DNA of 64,000 nucleotides from Metridium senile (Eukaryota; Cnidaria; Anthozoa; Actiniaria; Metridiidae): NCBI GenBank assembly GCA_949775045.1, contig OX459101.1, positions 17,452,180 to 17,516,179 of the forward strand, read 5' to 3'. Shown piece by piece: positions 54,853 to 64,000 of this stretch (position 1 is its first letter; each line of letters starts with the position of its first letter). The notes under the pieces were generated by a model. It saw only the letters and a program-made list of their open reading frames with translations, ran no database searches and was not told where the DNA came from. The position numbers and the translations under genes were made by a program.

Positions 54853-55795
54853 TAGGTCCCGTCGACGTCCACACTAGTGCGTTTTAGTTTGAAAACGCAT
54901 ACATTTTGATCCGTTTAGGCATTCCGTCCACACTAATACGCTGAGCGCGTATCATCGAAACCGCATCGATTTGAAAACGTTCTTGAAAGTGGATCAAAAT
55001 GAAAACGCATACATATCGTATTAGTGTGGACGATCGAAAACGTATAGAAATGAAAACGCTTAGGTCAAATGTACCACATTAGCATGTGCATGTTGTCAAA
55101 CTTACGCAACACCATCGTCTCGATTGTTTTTGAGCGTATTAGTGTGGACGGTCGAAAACGGAGCAAAACGGTAGTGTGGACGCGAATCGATCGAATGGAT
55201 GCGTTTTCAAATCAAAAAAAAAAAAAAAAAACCGCACTAGTGTGCGACAGTGCCTTAGTTGAAGGTTGGCCGTTTGCCAACCAGTTGGTATAGTTGGACA
55301 AGTGCTGGGCTATCGTGCTGGAGGTGTGGGATTCGCGTCTCGGCCAGACCAATACTCAGGGTCTTTAAATAATTGAGAAGAAGGTGATGTAAATCGGCAT
55401 TTGCAAATAGTTAGACTTTCACGTCTTCTTCACGATAGGGATGTAAAACCGGAGGTCCCGTCCCTCCACACACCACATACAACTGTTTGACTAAGATTAG
55501 GGCACTGAGCTCATGGCGGTGTGGACAGGCTTACAATTCTAGCACTTAGATCGTCTTTGCGGTAGGTATGTAAAAAGGTTGCTAGTAAATAAGACCTCAT
55601 ACTTAAATACAGCCACTAGCAACCTCATGGACTTTGCCGAGTGCTGGGACTACATAGACGAAGAGTCCTTTTATAACAAACGGCATGGTATTCCGAAGAA
55701 GCAGTGTTACCAACCGCATGATATTGAAGAAGTAGCCTAACTAAATAAGTAAAGCTCCATTTTCAAATTTATCCGGGGTAGTGTGGACGGGCCTT
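54853..55795. mobile_element. MITE split by a SINE
   Basis: The left part has 'gtcgacgtccacactagtgc' with internal inverse 'tagtgtggacg' copies; the far end is 'ggggtagtgtggacgggcct' at 55776. The middle 55272-55740 is SINE and unrelated sequence, so the MITE was interrupted after it inserted. Confidence 0.7.
55272..55590 (+). mobile_element. tRNA-derived SINE
   Basis: 'ccagttggtatagttggaca' acts as A box region and 'gtgtgggattcgcgtctcgg' as B box region. The body includes 'cacgatagggatgtaaaacc' and 'ggaggtcccgtccctccaca'; the latter theme ('ggaggtcccgtc') is shared with the SINE at 17259-17560. Confidence 0.65.
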
Positions 55796-56470
55796 TAGAA
55801 GAGCAAGCCAATGCCAGAAGAGCTTGTAGATAGTGAGGTGCGACAAGTACTAGTGGTTTCTATTTACACTCATCCGATGAAAAAAAACCCTGAAAATTCA
55901 AGAATTAAGTGCTTTATTCATGAAATGTCTAAAATAGCGCAAAAGAAGGATCATGTAGGATCAATTCACAGGTGAAAAAAGTGATCAGCAATCGCAGCCA
56001 CTTAGGAGATATAGAAACCACTTATAAGTTCGGCAGTCACAGTTAGTGCAACAGGAAACCACTCGTACTCTAGACGTGCCGTATATCTAAATACAGATGA
56101 TGGAGGTAACTCTGCAGGTTAAATATTCAGAAGTTTATCGATCCTTTCTATATACGAATCAAACCTCGTTAGACGCGCCTGCTGCTATGCCAAGCTTTGA
56201 TGGATTAAAAATAGAACCAGTATTCTCATGCGCAGTGTGAATACCACTGATAGACTGATGCGTGGTAGAGAACTGACAGAAAAAATGCTGAATCCCATTG
56301 CAAATGGCCTCTTTATATAGTATGTTCAATCGTCTTGCCGCTTAGCATATGTACATATGTACTAAAGCGTGTCTAGTTAAATTATAACATTCAATCCTGA
56401 CGAGGGATGTGGGATCAGGGATCACATGCCTAGGATCAGAAATCACATATTGTCAGAATCAACTGGAATC

Positions 56471-56474
56471 AGGG

Positions 56475-56529
<55 letters not shown>
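56471..56529. repeat. (ATA)n microsatellite
   Basis: About 19 uninterrupted copies, followed by atcacag. Flanking 'gggatca' repeats (56410-56590) form a degenerate tandem of 'atcagggatca'. Confidence 0.97.
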
Positions 56530-56530
<1 letters not shown>

Positions 56531-57311
56531 CACAGAAGAGGGATCGGGATCATATGAATAAATTCAGGGGTAAGGGATCAAAATGCGCGAGGCTTTGGGA
56601 GCAGGCCAGGATCTAACTTTTGTGTACAAAATCGAGATCAATCACGAGAAAATGTCCCTTGTAACGACCCATTAACAAAATTAAAATAAACAAGTCTTGC
56701 TGCCTCAAAATACGTGTCAGGGAGAAAGTTAGGCAAGCCTCTGGTGACCAGGGTATTTTAATGATAATTTTCAGCCAATTACAGCTTAAAACCTTCAGAC
56801 GTCAGAATTTATTTCGGAAATCAAATATGCCCTTGAAATATTACATTTTTGAGATGCGGGATCCCTGTGGTGAAACGTATTCTATATATTGATTTTTATC
56901 ATATTACTTCAACCTACTTGATTGGAAATTGAAAACATCTGTACAGAAACACTATTCTATCATAATATAATGGAAATATTTCTATTATTTCATATTTGAC
57001 AAAATTTAACAGCTTGGTCATATTTTTTCCAATTGTGGGTTCCCTGTGGTGAAATGATGAAATCTTTAATTCGATTTTTGAGGATGTTCCACCGAAGGGA
57101 TTTTTTGGGATTTTTAGTATGTTGTTTAGGACACCTATCCTAACATATTTACAGTGAGAAAAATTCTATTGCAATTTGTTTGGACTGGACCCAAAAAAAT
57201 CCGTAGATTGACTGGACTATTGCCTCTGCTAGCCGGGATAACTCTATTGTCTTGAATTCCCCGGGGAACTTTAAACAATAGAATTATCCCGGCTAGTAGG
57301 GACAACTCGCC

Positions 57312-57478
57312 ATCATATTTATATCTTATTTGTGATTTTTCCCGTAATACGGGCGGATATTTTACGAGTTGTGAATGTATTTTTTCGAGTCCCTCCGGGG
57401 ACGAGGAAAAATGCGAATAACGAGTAAAATGTCCGCCCGTATTACGGGGAAAATCACAAATAAGTTATTTATTATACG
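57312..57478. mobile_element. Hairpin MITE
   Basis: 'cttatttgtgatttttcccg' followed by taatacgggcgga pairs with the complement at 57430-57468; the loop has 'gagtccctccggggacgagg', itself a small hairpin. Confidence 0.85.
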
Positions 57479-58100
57479 ACTCTATGATAGAAATGTCAAA
57501 ATTTGGTAAGAAATTGTTTGGAAACATTTTGTGTGAAAACTGGTCTGCAGCCCGTATTTTGTCGAGTTCAAAACCGGTTTAACCGGGACAGAACTCGATA
57601 AATACAGCTTCATATTTTTCGACACGGCCAGGAAAAACGGTCATTTGAGCCTGCAGTAACGCAGCGGTTTCCACATGCCTACTGTAAGGGTCGCCTTCCT
57701 TTTTTTAGTTAACGATAGTCGATCAAAGATTATAACTCCAAGAATATTAGGATTTGCGCTCGTTGTAAGAAGATGTATGGCGGTATGTGACACTATTTTT
57801 CGTAATAAAATTATCAAAAGGGAAAGGTAAGATTTTTTGTTCTGAATTTAATTTATAGTCAGATAGGTTCGGGACATGTAAATACATGATAGGTTGATTT
57901 CCTTTTTAGCGAGAATTTAAGTAAGTCAGATTATATTTGTGGTTCTTTAATTGCTTCAGGCCATTTCTTTATAACAGCATATCGCCATTTTGATACTCTC
58001 ATGGTAGAAAACGCTGCGTTACTGCAGGCTCAAATGACCGTTATTACTGGCCATGGTTCTCTTCTCCTTATAAGGTAAAATTACGTAATAGTCGTATAAT
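57479..58100. mobile_element. Element with 'cctgcagtaacgcagcg' inverted ends
   Basis: 'aacggtcatttgagcctgca' at 57634 pairs with 'tgcaggctcaaatgaccgtt' at 58024. Outer 'attatacgac' (57470) and 'gtcgtataat' (58092) are also inverted and enclose this unit, and they abut the hairpin at 57312-57478. The layering suggests one element inside another. Confidence 0.7.
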
Positions 58101-58930
58101 AAATGTAGTTATTGTAGACTTTGTAAAAGTATTAATAAAAAAATAACAACTTTCATTTAATATATAACAACAGATATTACTAATTTAGAAATGCCTTTGC
58201 TTGTATTGTAAAAATATTTTTTAAATATTTCATTGTTTGTGGTGTTTTATGCTGCTCGTCCCCAGTCCATTGCTCTTTTTGCATAGGGTCTAATAGTTGT
58301 TTTATAAACAGTCCGTACACTGCAAAAAGAGTTTACTTAAATCAAGTGCCAATTACTTAAAGTTAGATCCACAGGGTAAGTATTGTAGTTTCACTATCGA
58401 TCAGTATCAAAAATTACTTATTACAAGTCCAGGTTCGTTTCTTTTAAGAAACGAATCACTGAAAATTAGTGAGAACATCACTAGGCCGATCAATTACAAC
58501 CGCTACTGATCTTAAGTTGGAATTGACTACTTACCCGGTGGACCTAAGTTTAAGTGATTGCACTTGATTCTAAAGTATACCAATGTCAGGTTTGTGTGCT
58601 GAATCATAACCGATTTTTCTGCGTTTATGCTTTACCATTTGAAATCTCCGTTAAAACAAGGTCCTTATGTTGTTTGTTAATACACATTTTATTCATTGAG
58701 ATCTTTTGCGCAGTCATTTGAAGTTTTTAAAGCAATATTAGAAAGGCCAATCTGACGTGTGCATGGCGTTTCCGTAAATTAACGTGAATCTTTTAAAATC
58801 TTTTAATCTTTTAAAATCTCTCTATTATTTGTTTTCTCGCGTACGAACTCTTTTTAAATAACTAAGGTATTTTAAAACAATTTTGGTTTTTATTTTATAA
58901 CTTCTAGTACTAGTATTACTGATTTCCAAG

Positions 58931-61539
58931 ATGAATTGTGTCAAAGTAGTGGTTTTATGTTTGGTGTTGGCATTGGCTAGTTCAAATCGTGGTAAGTATT
59001 TAACCATATTTTATATAATAATATAAAAGTCATTGTTTGGTGCTTGTGTGGTTGACCTGTCAATGCGCTATCGTTTCACACCAACATTGTGTGGGCCGGG
59101 GAAGGGGGGAAAATTGTTTATACTTAAAATAAATGAAGTAGTTACTATGAGATAAAATACTAAAATCTTGCCAACTACTTTTGACATTGATTGTAGATAG
59201 CCTGATTTCAAGTTAAGCACCATTTATATAAGAACCTGTTCAGGCTGACTTGGAAAAAATCTAGGTTCTTATACGCTGGGTTTTACTGTATTAGCTAATA
59301 ACTATGTTGGTTTTATGAGATCATGGGTTTAGTATTTTCGCTAATTTGATATTAATATTTCCTCCATTAGTTCACCGCCGATCTGTCAAGAATTGTACAC
59401 CAGCAGAGATCCAAGAGCTGGTTCGTATTGGTATTGATGTCGTTAAATCTTCAATTGACTGCAGCGTTAACCGATCTGATGACATTCACCCTCATTACAA
59501 TGATAACAGCATTTCCAAAACCAACTGTAAGTGTAATACATGGTATTTTATCAACAAATGTGTTCAGCAGAGATAAGTAAAGCCTTGTTTACACTACCGA
59601 CATAAACATAAGCAACATACGCAGACTCAGTAAAGCATTTCTCGACGAGGTGTGAGAAAAGAGAAGTGCGGCGAATGAGCAAAGCCCAACCGAGTCTGCG
59701 TATATTGCTTAAGGCCCGCCGGCAAACGGTTTCAACACATTTGCTTCAACATTGGTTCGATTTTGTTGAACGCTGTAGAATGGTTGTTGAACGATGTTGA
59801 GCGTAGGGGACAAACGGTTTCAACAGTGTTAAAATGGGATGGTCAAACGGCTTCAACATTTTCATTCAACAAAATCGAACGGATGTTGAAGCAAATGTTA
59901 AAGCCGTTTGCTCGGACCCTAATGCTTATGCTCATGTCGCTAGTGTGAACCAGGCTCAATACTTGTTCCACCATGCCGTACCGGTAGGTGCCTGTACGAT
60001 CGATGGAATAAGTATCCTCTGTTAGCATAAAATGAGATTTACAGGTATTCATCGATCCATCAATCAAGCGCTATATTTCGATCACCTGGTCAAACTTGTT
60101 CCTAGTATTTAACTGCAGTTCCCAGTCAGACACTACAAACAAGACATTCAAACATAAACTGAAAACATAGAGTTTTGCTTGACATCAATCAACTGCATTT
60201 CCAGGGTAACACATACTAAAATGTCCGTTGCAAATCAGCGATAAACTCGCTACTCGCCCATAAAAATGGTTAAATCGATTCCAAACTTTTAATTGAAATC
60301 GAGGTCCGAGAATACTAGGAAGAAAACATGAGAAAAGGTTAGTCAAACAGACAAATAGAATAACCCAATTGGTAACGGACAAGATTATCTGTGTTGCCTC
60401 GAAAATACAGTGCAATAACTTGTAGTGGTCATATAACACAAACATGTACAACCAAAATATGCTATGAATTGAATAAATCGATAACAAGAGAAGAAATACC
60501 GGCATCCTTTGCAGGCTTCAGAGTGTGGACTGTAGCTTTGATTGTTATGGTCATATAACACAAACACGTACAACCAAAATATGCTATGAATAAATCGATT
60601 ACAAGATAAGAAATACCGACATCCTTTGCAGGCTTCAGAGTGTGGACTGTAGCTTTGATTGCGATTATTTCGTATACCCCACTTCTAATTAACATGCAAA
60701 TAAACATGATTGTGTGAAATAACGTGCTACTTAGGTGTTTAGTATGTGCTTCAGTGAATTTCGCTCTCAGCTTAAAATAATGAAAATAAAACATGAATTA
60801 ATGACAACGAAAACATTGATAGATTTCCTCCAAACCACTTCGAGCATTCATTTTCAATGGCTTGTTGCTCAAGGTGAAAAAAGGAAAGCAAATAGCTACA
60901 CGCACACCTCATTAACATGTTATTCCACACATATGCTCAATTGCCTGTTAAACATGGGTTATACGAAAATAATAATAATAATATCTTTATTTAACGAGAT
61001 TGAAACTTTATCCGCAGATAATTTTCAAGTGGCTCTCAAATAAAATATAAATACAACTATTACCATACAATACAATACAATACAATACAATACAATACAA
61101 TACAATACAATACAATACAATACAATACAATACAATACAATACAATACAATACAATACAATACAATACAATACAATACAATACAATACAATACAATACAA
61201 TACAATACAATACAATACAATACAATACAATACAATACAATACAATACAATACAATACAGTACAAATATAAAAGGTATAAGGTGAATTAAATTGATACTA
61301 GCTATACATGTCATATTGAATAAAAATTAACTATCTAAATGGAAAGGTATGTTGTAAAAGTATGTTGTAAACGATTTATTCCACTTACAACAAATATTTT
61401 ATGTTTTTATTTTTTAGGTGTAACGGGTCCAAATGGTGGTAAAATTAATCCCTATGAAGGCCAATACTGTTGCTCTCCTGTATGCAATAGATATATGAAA
61501 CACATGTTTTGTATAAAACCAAAGTTTGTCGAATGCTAA
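58931..61539 (+). CDS. Small secreted eight-cysteine protein, copy 2, three exons, 112 aa
   Basis: Exons: 58931-58991 (signal peptide MNCVKVVVLCLVLALASS), 59371-59526 and 61418-61539. Total is 339 nt, 113 codons with stop; junctions are phase 1. The mature part begins VHRRSVKNC and keeps the eight cysteines of copy 1, including the CC pair (QYCCSPVC) and the terminal Cys. Exon 1 has exactly the same length as in copy 1, and exons 2 and 3 are 6 and 3 nt longer. The 3' flank 'cctagatgaaaataaagatg' is nearly shared with copy 1. The two genes lie ~10 kb apart on opposite strands, so this is an inverted duplicate. Intron 2 is filled by MITEs and a (TACAA)n tract. Family and function unknown. Confidence 0.85.
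59223..59292. mobile_element. Short relative of the TACAGTAAAA MITE
   Basis: 'ataagaacctgttcaggctg' and 'ggttcttatacgctgggttt' followed by tactgta form a 70-bp hairpin whose ends match 23082-23469. It is in intron 1 of the secreted-protein gene, 80 bp before exon 2. Confidence 0.75.
59582..59965. mobile_element. MITE M7 copy 2, interrupted by MITE M6 (59712-59930)
   Basis: M7 begins 'gccttgtttacactaccgac' and stops after 'gcgtatattgctt'. M6 then runs from 'aaggcccgccggcaaacggt' to 'gccgtttgctcggaccct'. M7 resumes with 'aatgcttatgctcatgtcgc' and ends 'tagtgtgaaccaggct'. The M6 copy contains further inner inverted repeats of 'acaaacggtttcaacag'. Confidence 0.85.
60405..60665. repeat. Two tandem ~120-bp units; third copy at 62478-62600
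   Basis: Units share 'acaaccaaaatatgctatga' and 'cctttgcaggcttcagagtg'. Two are direct neighbours in intron 2 of the secreted-protein gene; a third lies 3' of the gene. A short dispersed relative of 22885-23050 ('caactgcatttccagggtaa') precedes them at 60185-60320. Confidence 0.85.
61067..61260. repeat. (TACAA)n microsatellite, ~195 bp
   Basis: About 38 nearly perfect pentamers lie 158 bp before exon 3 of the secreted-protein gene. The unit lacks stops on the minus strand, so repeated C-I-V-L-Y frames are artefacts. Confidence 0.97.
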
Positions 61540-61619
61540 TGAAATTATATTTCTGCATGATAAAAAGAAAGGTCCTAGATGAAAATAAAGATGATCATTA
61601 CGTGTAATAGTCAATGTTA

Positions 61620-61805
61620 TGTATTATCATATGACCCGTATTTTGCCCGGCGCGCGCTCTTAAGAAAACCTTCGGAAAAACGTCACGTGATGGGGACCGT
61701 ACCGCTTTTTTCACCTGGTCCGTACAAACACGTACGGACCCGCTACTCAAACTCATCACAAAAAGATTGCGCGCGCCGAGCAAAATACGGGTCATATGAT
61801 AAAAA
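61620..61805. mobile_element. Hairpin MITE
   Basis: 'atcatatgacccgtattttg' followed by cccggcgcgcgc pairs with the complement ending at 61801. The centre has a second hairpin, 'ggtccgtacaaacacgtacg'. It lies 45 bp after the AATAAA of the secreted-protein gene. Confidence 0.85.
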
Positions 61806-61821
61806 ACTTATTGACTGAGTT

Positions 61822-61925
61822 AGATCGGGCCGTACGGGAAAATATTTGGCTCTTGGTCATTTGTACGGACCTCGCTGTGCTCGGTCCGTACATCATGACC
61901 GCGAGCCAAATATTTTCCCGTACCA
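61822..61925. repeat. Hairpin, ~100 bp
   Basis: 'gtacgggaaaatatttggct' at the left and its complement at the right; inner 'ttgtacggacc' pairs with 'ggtccgtaca'. A MITE-sized foldback sharing the gtacgg theme with its neighbour. Confidence 0.85.
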
Positions 61926-62477
61926 GTCCTGATGGTTATCAAATTTGATAACCACAACATTGCAGCTAAAAGGATTATGACGTCATCATTCCGGTGTTGA
62001 ACAAATTCCGCAGTAAGATTTTATTTATTGAGTTTTTATTGTCTTTCCAAAATGTTTTTGCGAGATTATTTTATACTACGTGGAAGAGAATTATCTTAAG
62101 TACAGTCTCAGCATGTTTCCGGAGTGTTAGAGCGAAATGATGGTGAACGGTGAGTAAATTTCTTAACTACACTGATACTTCAAAGCTTCAATTGAAACCC
62201 CGGTTTCCCAAATACTTGTTTTGTTTTCTTGTCGAATGATTTTTTTGGTTCCACGAAAAAAATATAGGGGTATTCAGGAGATATTCTTTTATCATTGTGT
62301 GAAATCTCAACATGGGCCGGTCTATAGAACGCTGGGCCGCTTTGATTTTGTGTATGAGTGTGTCTATTCCATCTCATCACCCCATACTAGTCATACTGTT
62401 TACATTCAAGAAACGTTGCTCGATTGCTCGATCAATAGGCTGTACTTTTGTAAATCGGTTATAAAAAATAAATAAAT
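61926..62477. other. Gene-free sequence
   Basis: Short frames only (62221-62475 plus, 62180-62380 minus), without motifs or splice structure that I can defend. Confidence 0.4.
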
Positions 62478-62814
62478 TGTTATGGTCAGTATAATACAAA
62501 CACGTACAACCAAAATATGCTATGAATAAATCGATAACAAGAGAAGAAATACCGACATCCTTTGCAGGCTTCAGAGTGTGGATTGTGGCTTTGTTTGCGA
62601 CAACGATTATTGAAATAGGTGTAAATAACAGATTGGTGCCATCGAAGGCAAGCTAGTTCCCGCTTCGTTGATACTTCATATAAAGTTGATTTCTATGTAC
62701 GAAATCTATTCAGACCACTTAAAAAAAGTCGGTCCCTACTTTAACCAACTGTTTAGGCCTCGTTCATAGCCATTTGAAATCACGCATTTTTATTGGTTGA
62801 GGCACAGCTTGCGT

Positions 62815-62825
62815 GTTTAATAATA

Positions 62826-62909
<84 letters not shown>

Positions 62910-62912
62910 TAT
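62815..62912. repeat. (AAT)n microsatellite followed by SINE-like tail
   Basis: About 30 aat units, then 'atgcctcatttatatagcgc' and 'cagaacgctttacaactcta' on the other side. The pair gcgct...gctttacaa is the common 3' end of several invertebrate SINEs, so this is probably a truncated SINE in inverse orientation with its (ATT)n tail. Confidence 0.75.
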
Positions 62913-63066
62913 AATAAGATGCCTCATTTATATAGCGCTATTCTGAAACTCAGAACGCTTTACAACTCTACAGTTATGAATATGCATAAAATATGCATAA
63001 AATATGCATAAAATATGCAATCCCCTACTCTTTGCGAACATAGCATGTTGATGAAATATAATCTTA

Positions 63067-63150
63067 ATCATCATCATCATTATCATCATCATCTTCATTA
63101 TCATCCTCACCATCATCACAACTATCATCATCATCACCATCATCATATCT
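63067..63150. repeat. (ATC)n-rich microsatellite
   Basis: Irregular atc/att/acc triplets giving a His-rich plus frame, an artefact. Confidence 0.9.
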
Positions 63151-63154
63151 TTAT

Positions 63155-64000
63155 TTCAACTAATAAGTTCTCATCGTTGAGCTTCCTGTGTCTTCAAAAC
63201 CAGCTTTCACGGCTATTCACATAGGGGTTTATATGAAAGCGAGTTGTGCCTGACAGCAGGGACAACTTTTTGGTTTTGTATTCCCTGTGCAGAAAACAAA
63301 GTAGCGAAAAGTGGTGAGAAGCCTCCTTCCGGCTTGAAATGACCAGCTTTTACCGAAGTCATTGGAGAGATATCTATGTAAGTCACTAAATAGTTATACT
63401 TTTATAAATAATATCGAGTATTTTGCTCTGAATTAGCGGTGAAGTTGATCTAAATTTCATCACAGGAAACTATTATTGCCATGCATCCAATCATAAAATG
63501 TTTTACCGAGAATTTTCTGTGTATTACATGTAAATATATTATTTGTCCTCAAATCTCAGTAAGATATAACATCTTCAATGTTTTTCTGAAATGTTAGTTT
63601 ATCTTTCAGTCGATTTGGTTCAGTAAGATCGATAATTTGTCGTTATTAACTTTATCGTAAAGTAACTTTATAATCTTGAATTATGCTACTGTTTTTTCCT
63701 GCCCAGAATATGAAGAAAGATTTCCTTTGATATTCTTATTTTTAAAAGAATAGTTCTATTTATTTATTTTTTTTTTTTTTTTCTATTTATTTGTGAGTAT
63801 ATTTTCAAAGTTCCTAATTTACGAATAATTAATATTGATATACATTATAATACTTATGCCTTTGAATATATTTTAAAGCATTTTAGAGTGCCACTTGCGA
63901 ACCAGACTCTAAAATATGGATTGAGCAAAGCTATTAAACTTGTATTTTATTAAGGTTAAACTTCTCTGCTGAAAGTTCTTTTCTGAAAGAGATTTCGTGC
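63155..64000. other. Right edge, no gene recognised
   Basis: 'ataggggtttatatgaaagc' at 63220 followed by 'gagttgtgcctgacagcagg' resembles the outer end of the 2.9-kb transposon region at 54265 ('tatatggaagcgagttg'). Otherwise AT-rich sequence with a poly-T run near 63766-63781 and no supported feature. Confidence 0.4.

Larger units (their letters stand above)
54285..57228. mobile_element. 2.9-kb transposon with ~400-bp inverted ends and nested insertions
   Basis: The left end (54287-54660, starting 'gtccagtcaatctgtggttt') is the inverse of 56850-57228 with about 90% identity by eye over nearly 400 bp, including 'aaatcccttcggtggaacat' and 'tcaccacagggatcccgcat'. The interior holds a MITE (54853-55795), a SINE inside that MITE and an (ATA)n tract, but no transposase frame. 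A non-autonomous or gutted DNA transposon. Confidence 0.85.

Overview
The window looks like animal nuclear DNA: AT-rich, full of introns with GT/AG junctions, and packed with short inverted-repeat transposons, SINEs and microsatellites. The style of the genes (an anthozoan-like SLC22 pair, a TTC38 gene, a PC4-type protein carried by an element) suggests an early-branching metazoan, most likely a cnidarian. That placement is an inference from the proteins, not a database result.

Bases 1-31,000 hold three genes on the minus strand in the same orientation: SLC22 copy B (31023 to 22212, nine exons, 527 aa), SLC22 copy A (18109 to 5238, nine exons, 546 aa) and the 5' part of a TTC38 gene (4583 to 499, running off the left edge). 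The two transporters have matching exon sizes and phases and are intact tandem duplicates. Exon 4 is almost identical between them although the other exons have diverged, which points to local gene conversion. Introns contain many MITEs, LINE scraps and long microsatellites, some within 20-35 bp of splice sites.

Bases 31,000-35,567 are gene-poor: a SINE, hairpins, a MITE and the 3' end of a LINE that finishes in an (ATT)n tail. Inserted in that tail is the most remarkable object here, an 8,411-bp element (35568-43978) that is almost entirely a palindrome. Two arms of 3,788 and 3,827 bp surround a 796-bp unique centre. The compared genes and boundaries are identical between arms, and the only length difference I found is a 39-bp repeat expansion. 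Each arm carries a PC4-like ssDNA-binding protein gene, a spliced gene with two possible isoforms, a single-pass membrane protein gene ending in a splice donor, a tiny ORF and a C2H2-like zinc-finger gene. The centre carries one acidic-N-terminus protein. No transposase, integrase or polymerase is visible. Two RFX/X-box-like sites lie in the subterminal promoter of the PC4 gene.

Bases 44,000-64,000 hold two small genes, one on the minus strand (48507 to 46585) and one on the plus strand (58931 to 61539). Both encode secreted proteins of about 110 aa with eight cysteines, each in three exons, and form an inverted duplicate pair. Between and inside them are tandem satellites (128-bp, 95-bp and 117-bp units), a 2.9-kb transposon with ~400-bp inverted ends, nested MITEs, SINEs and a long (TACAA)n tract. 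All exon models come from reading frames, splice motifs and phase agreement. No transcript evidence was available.
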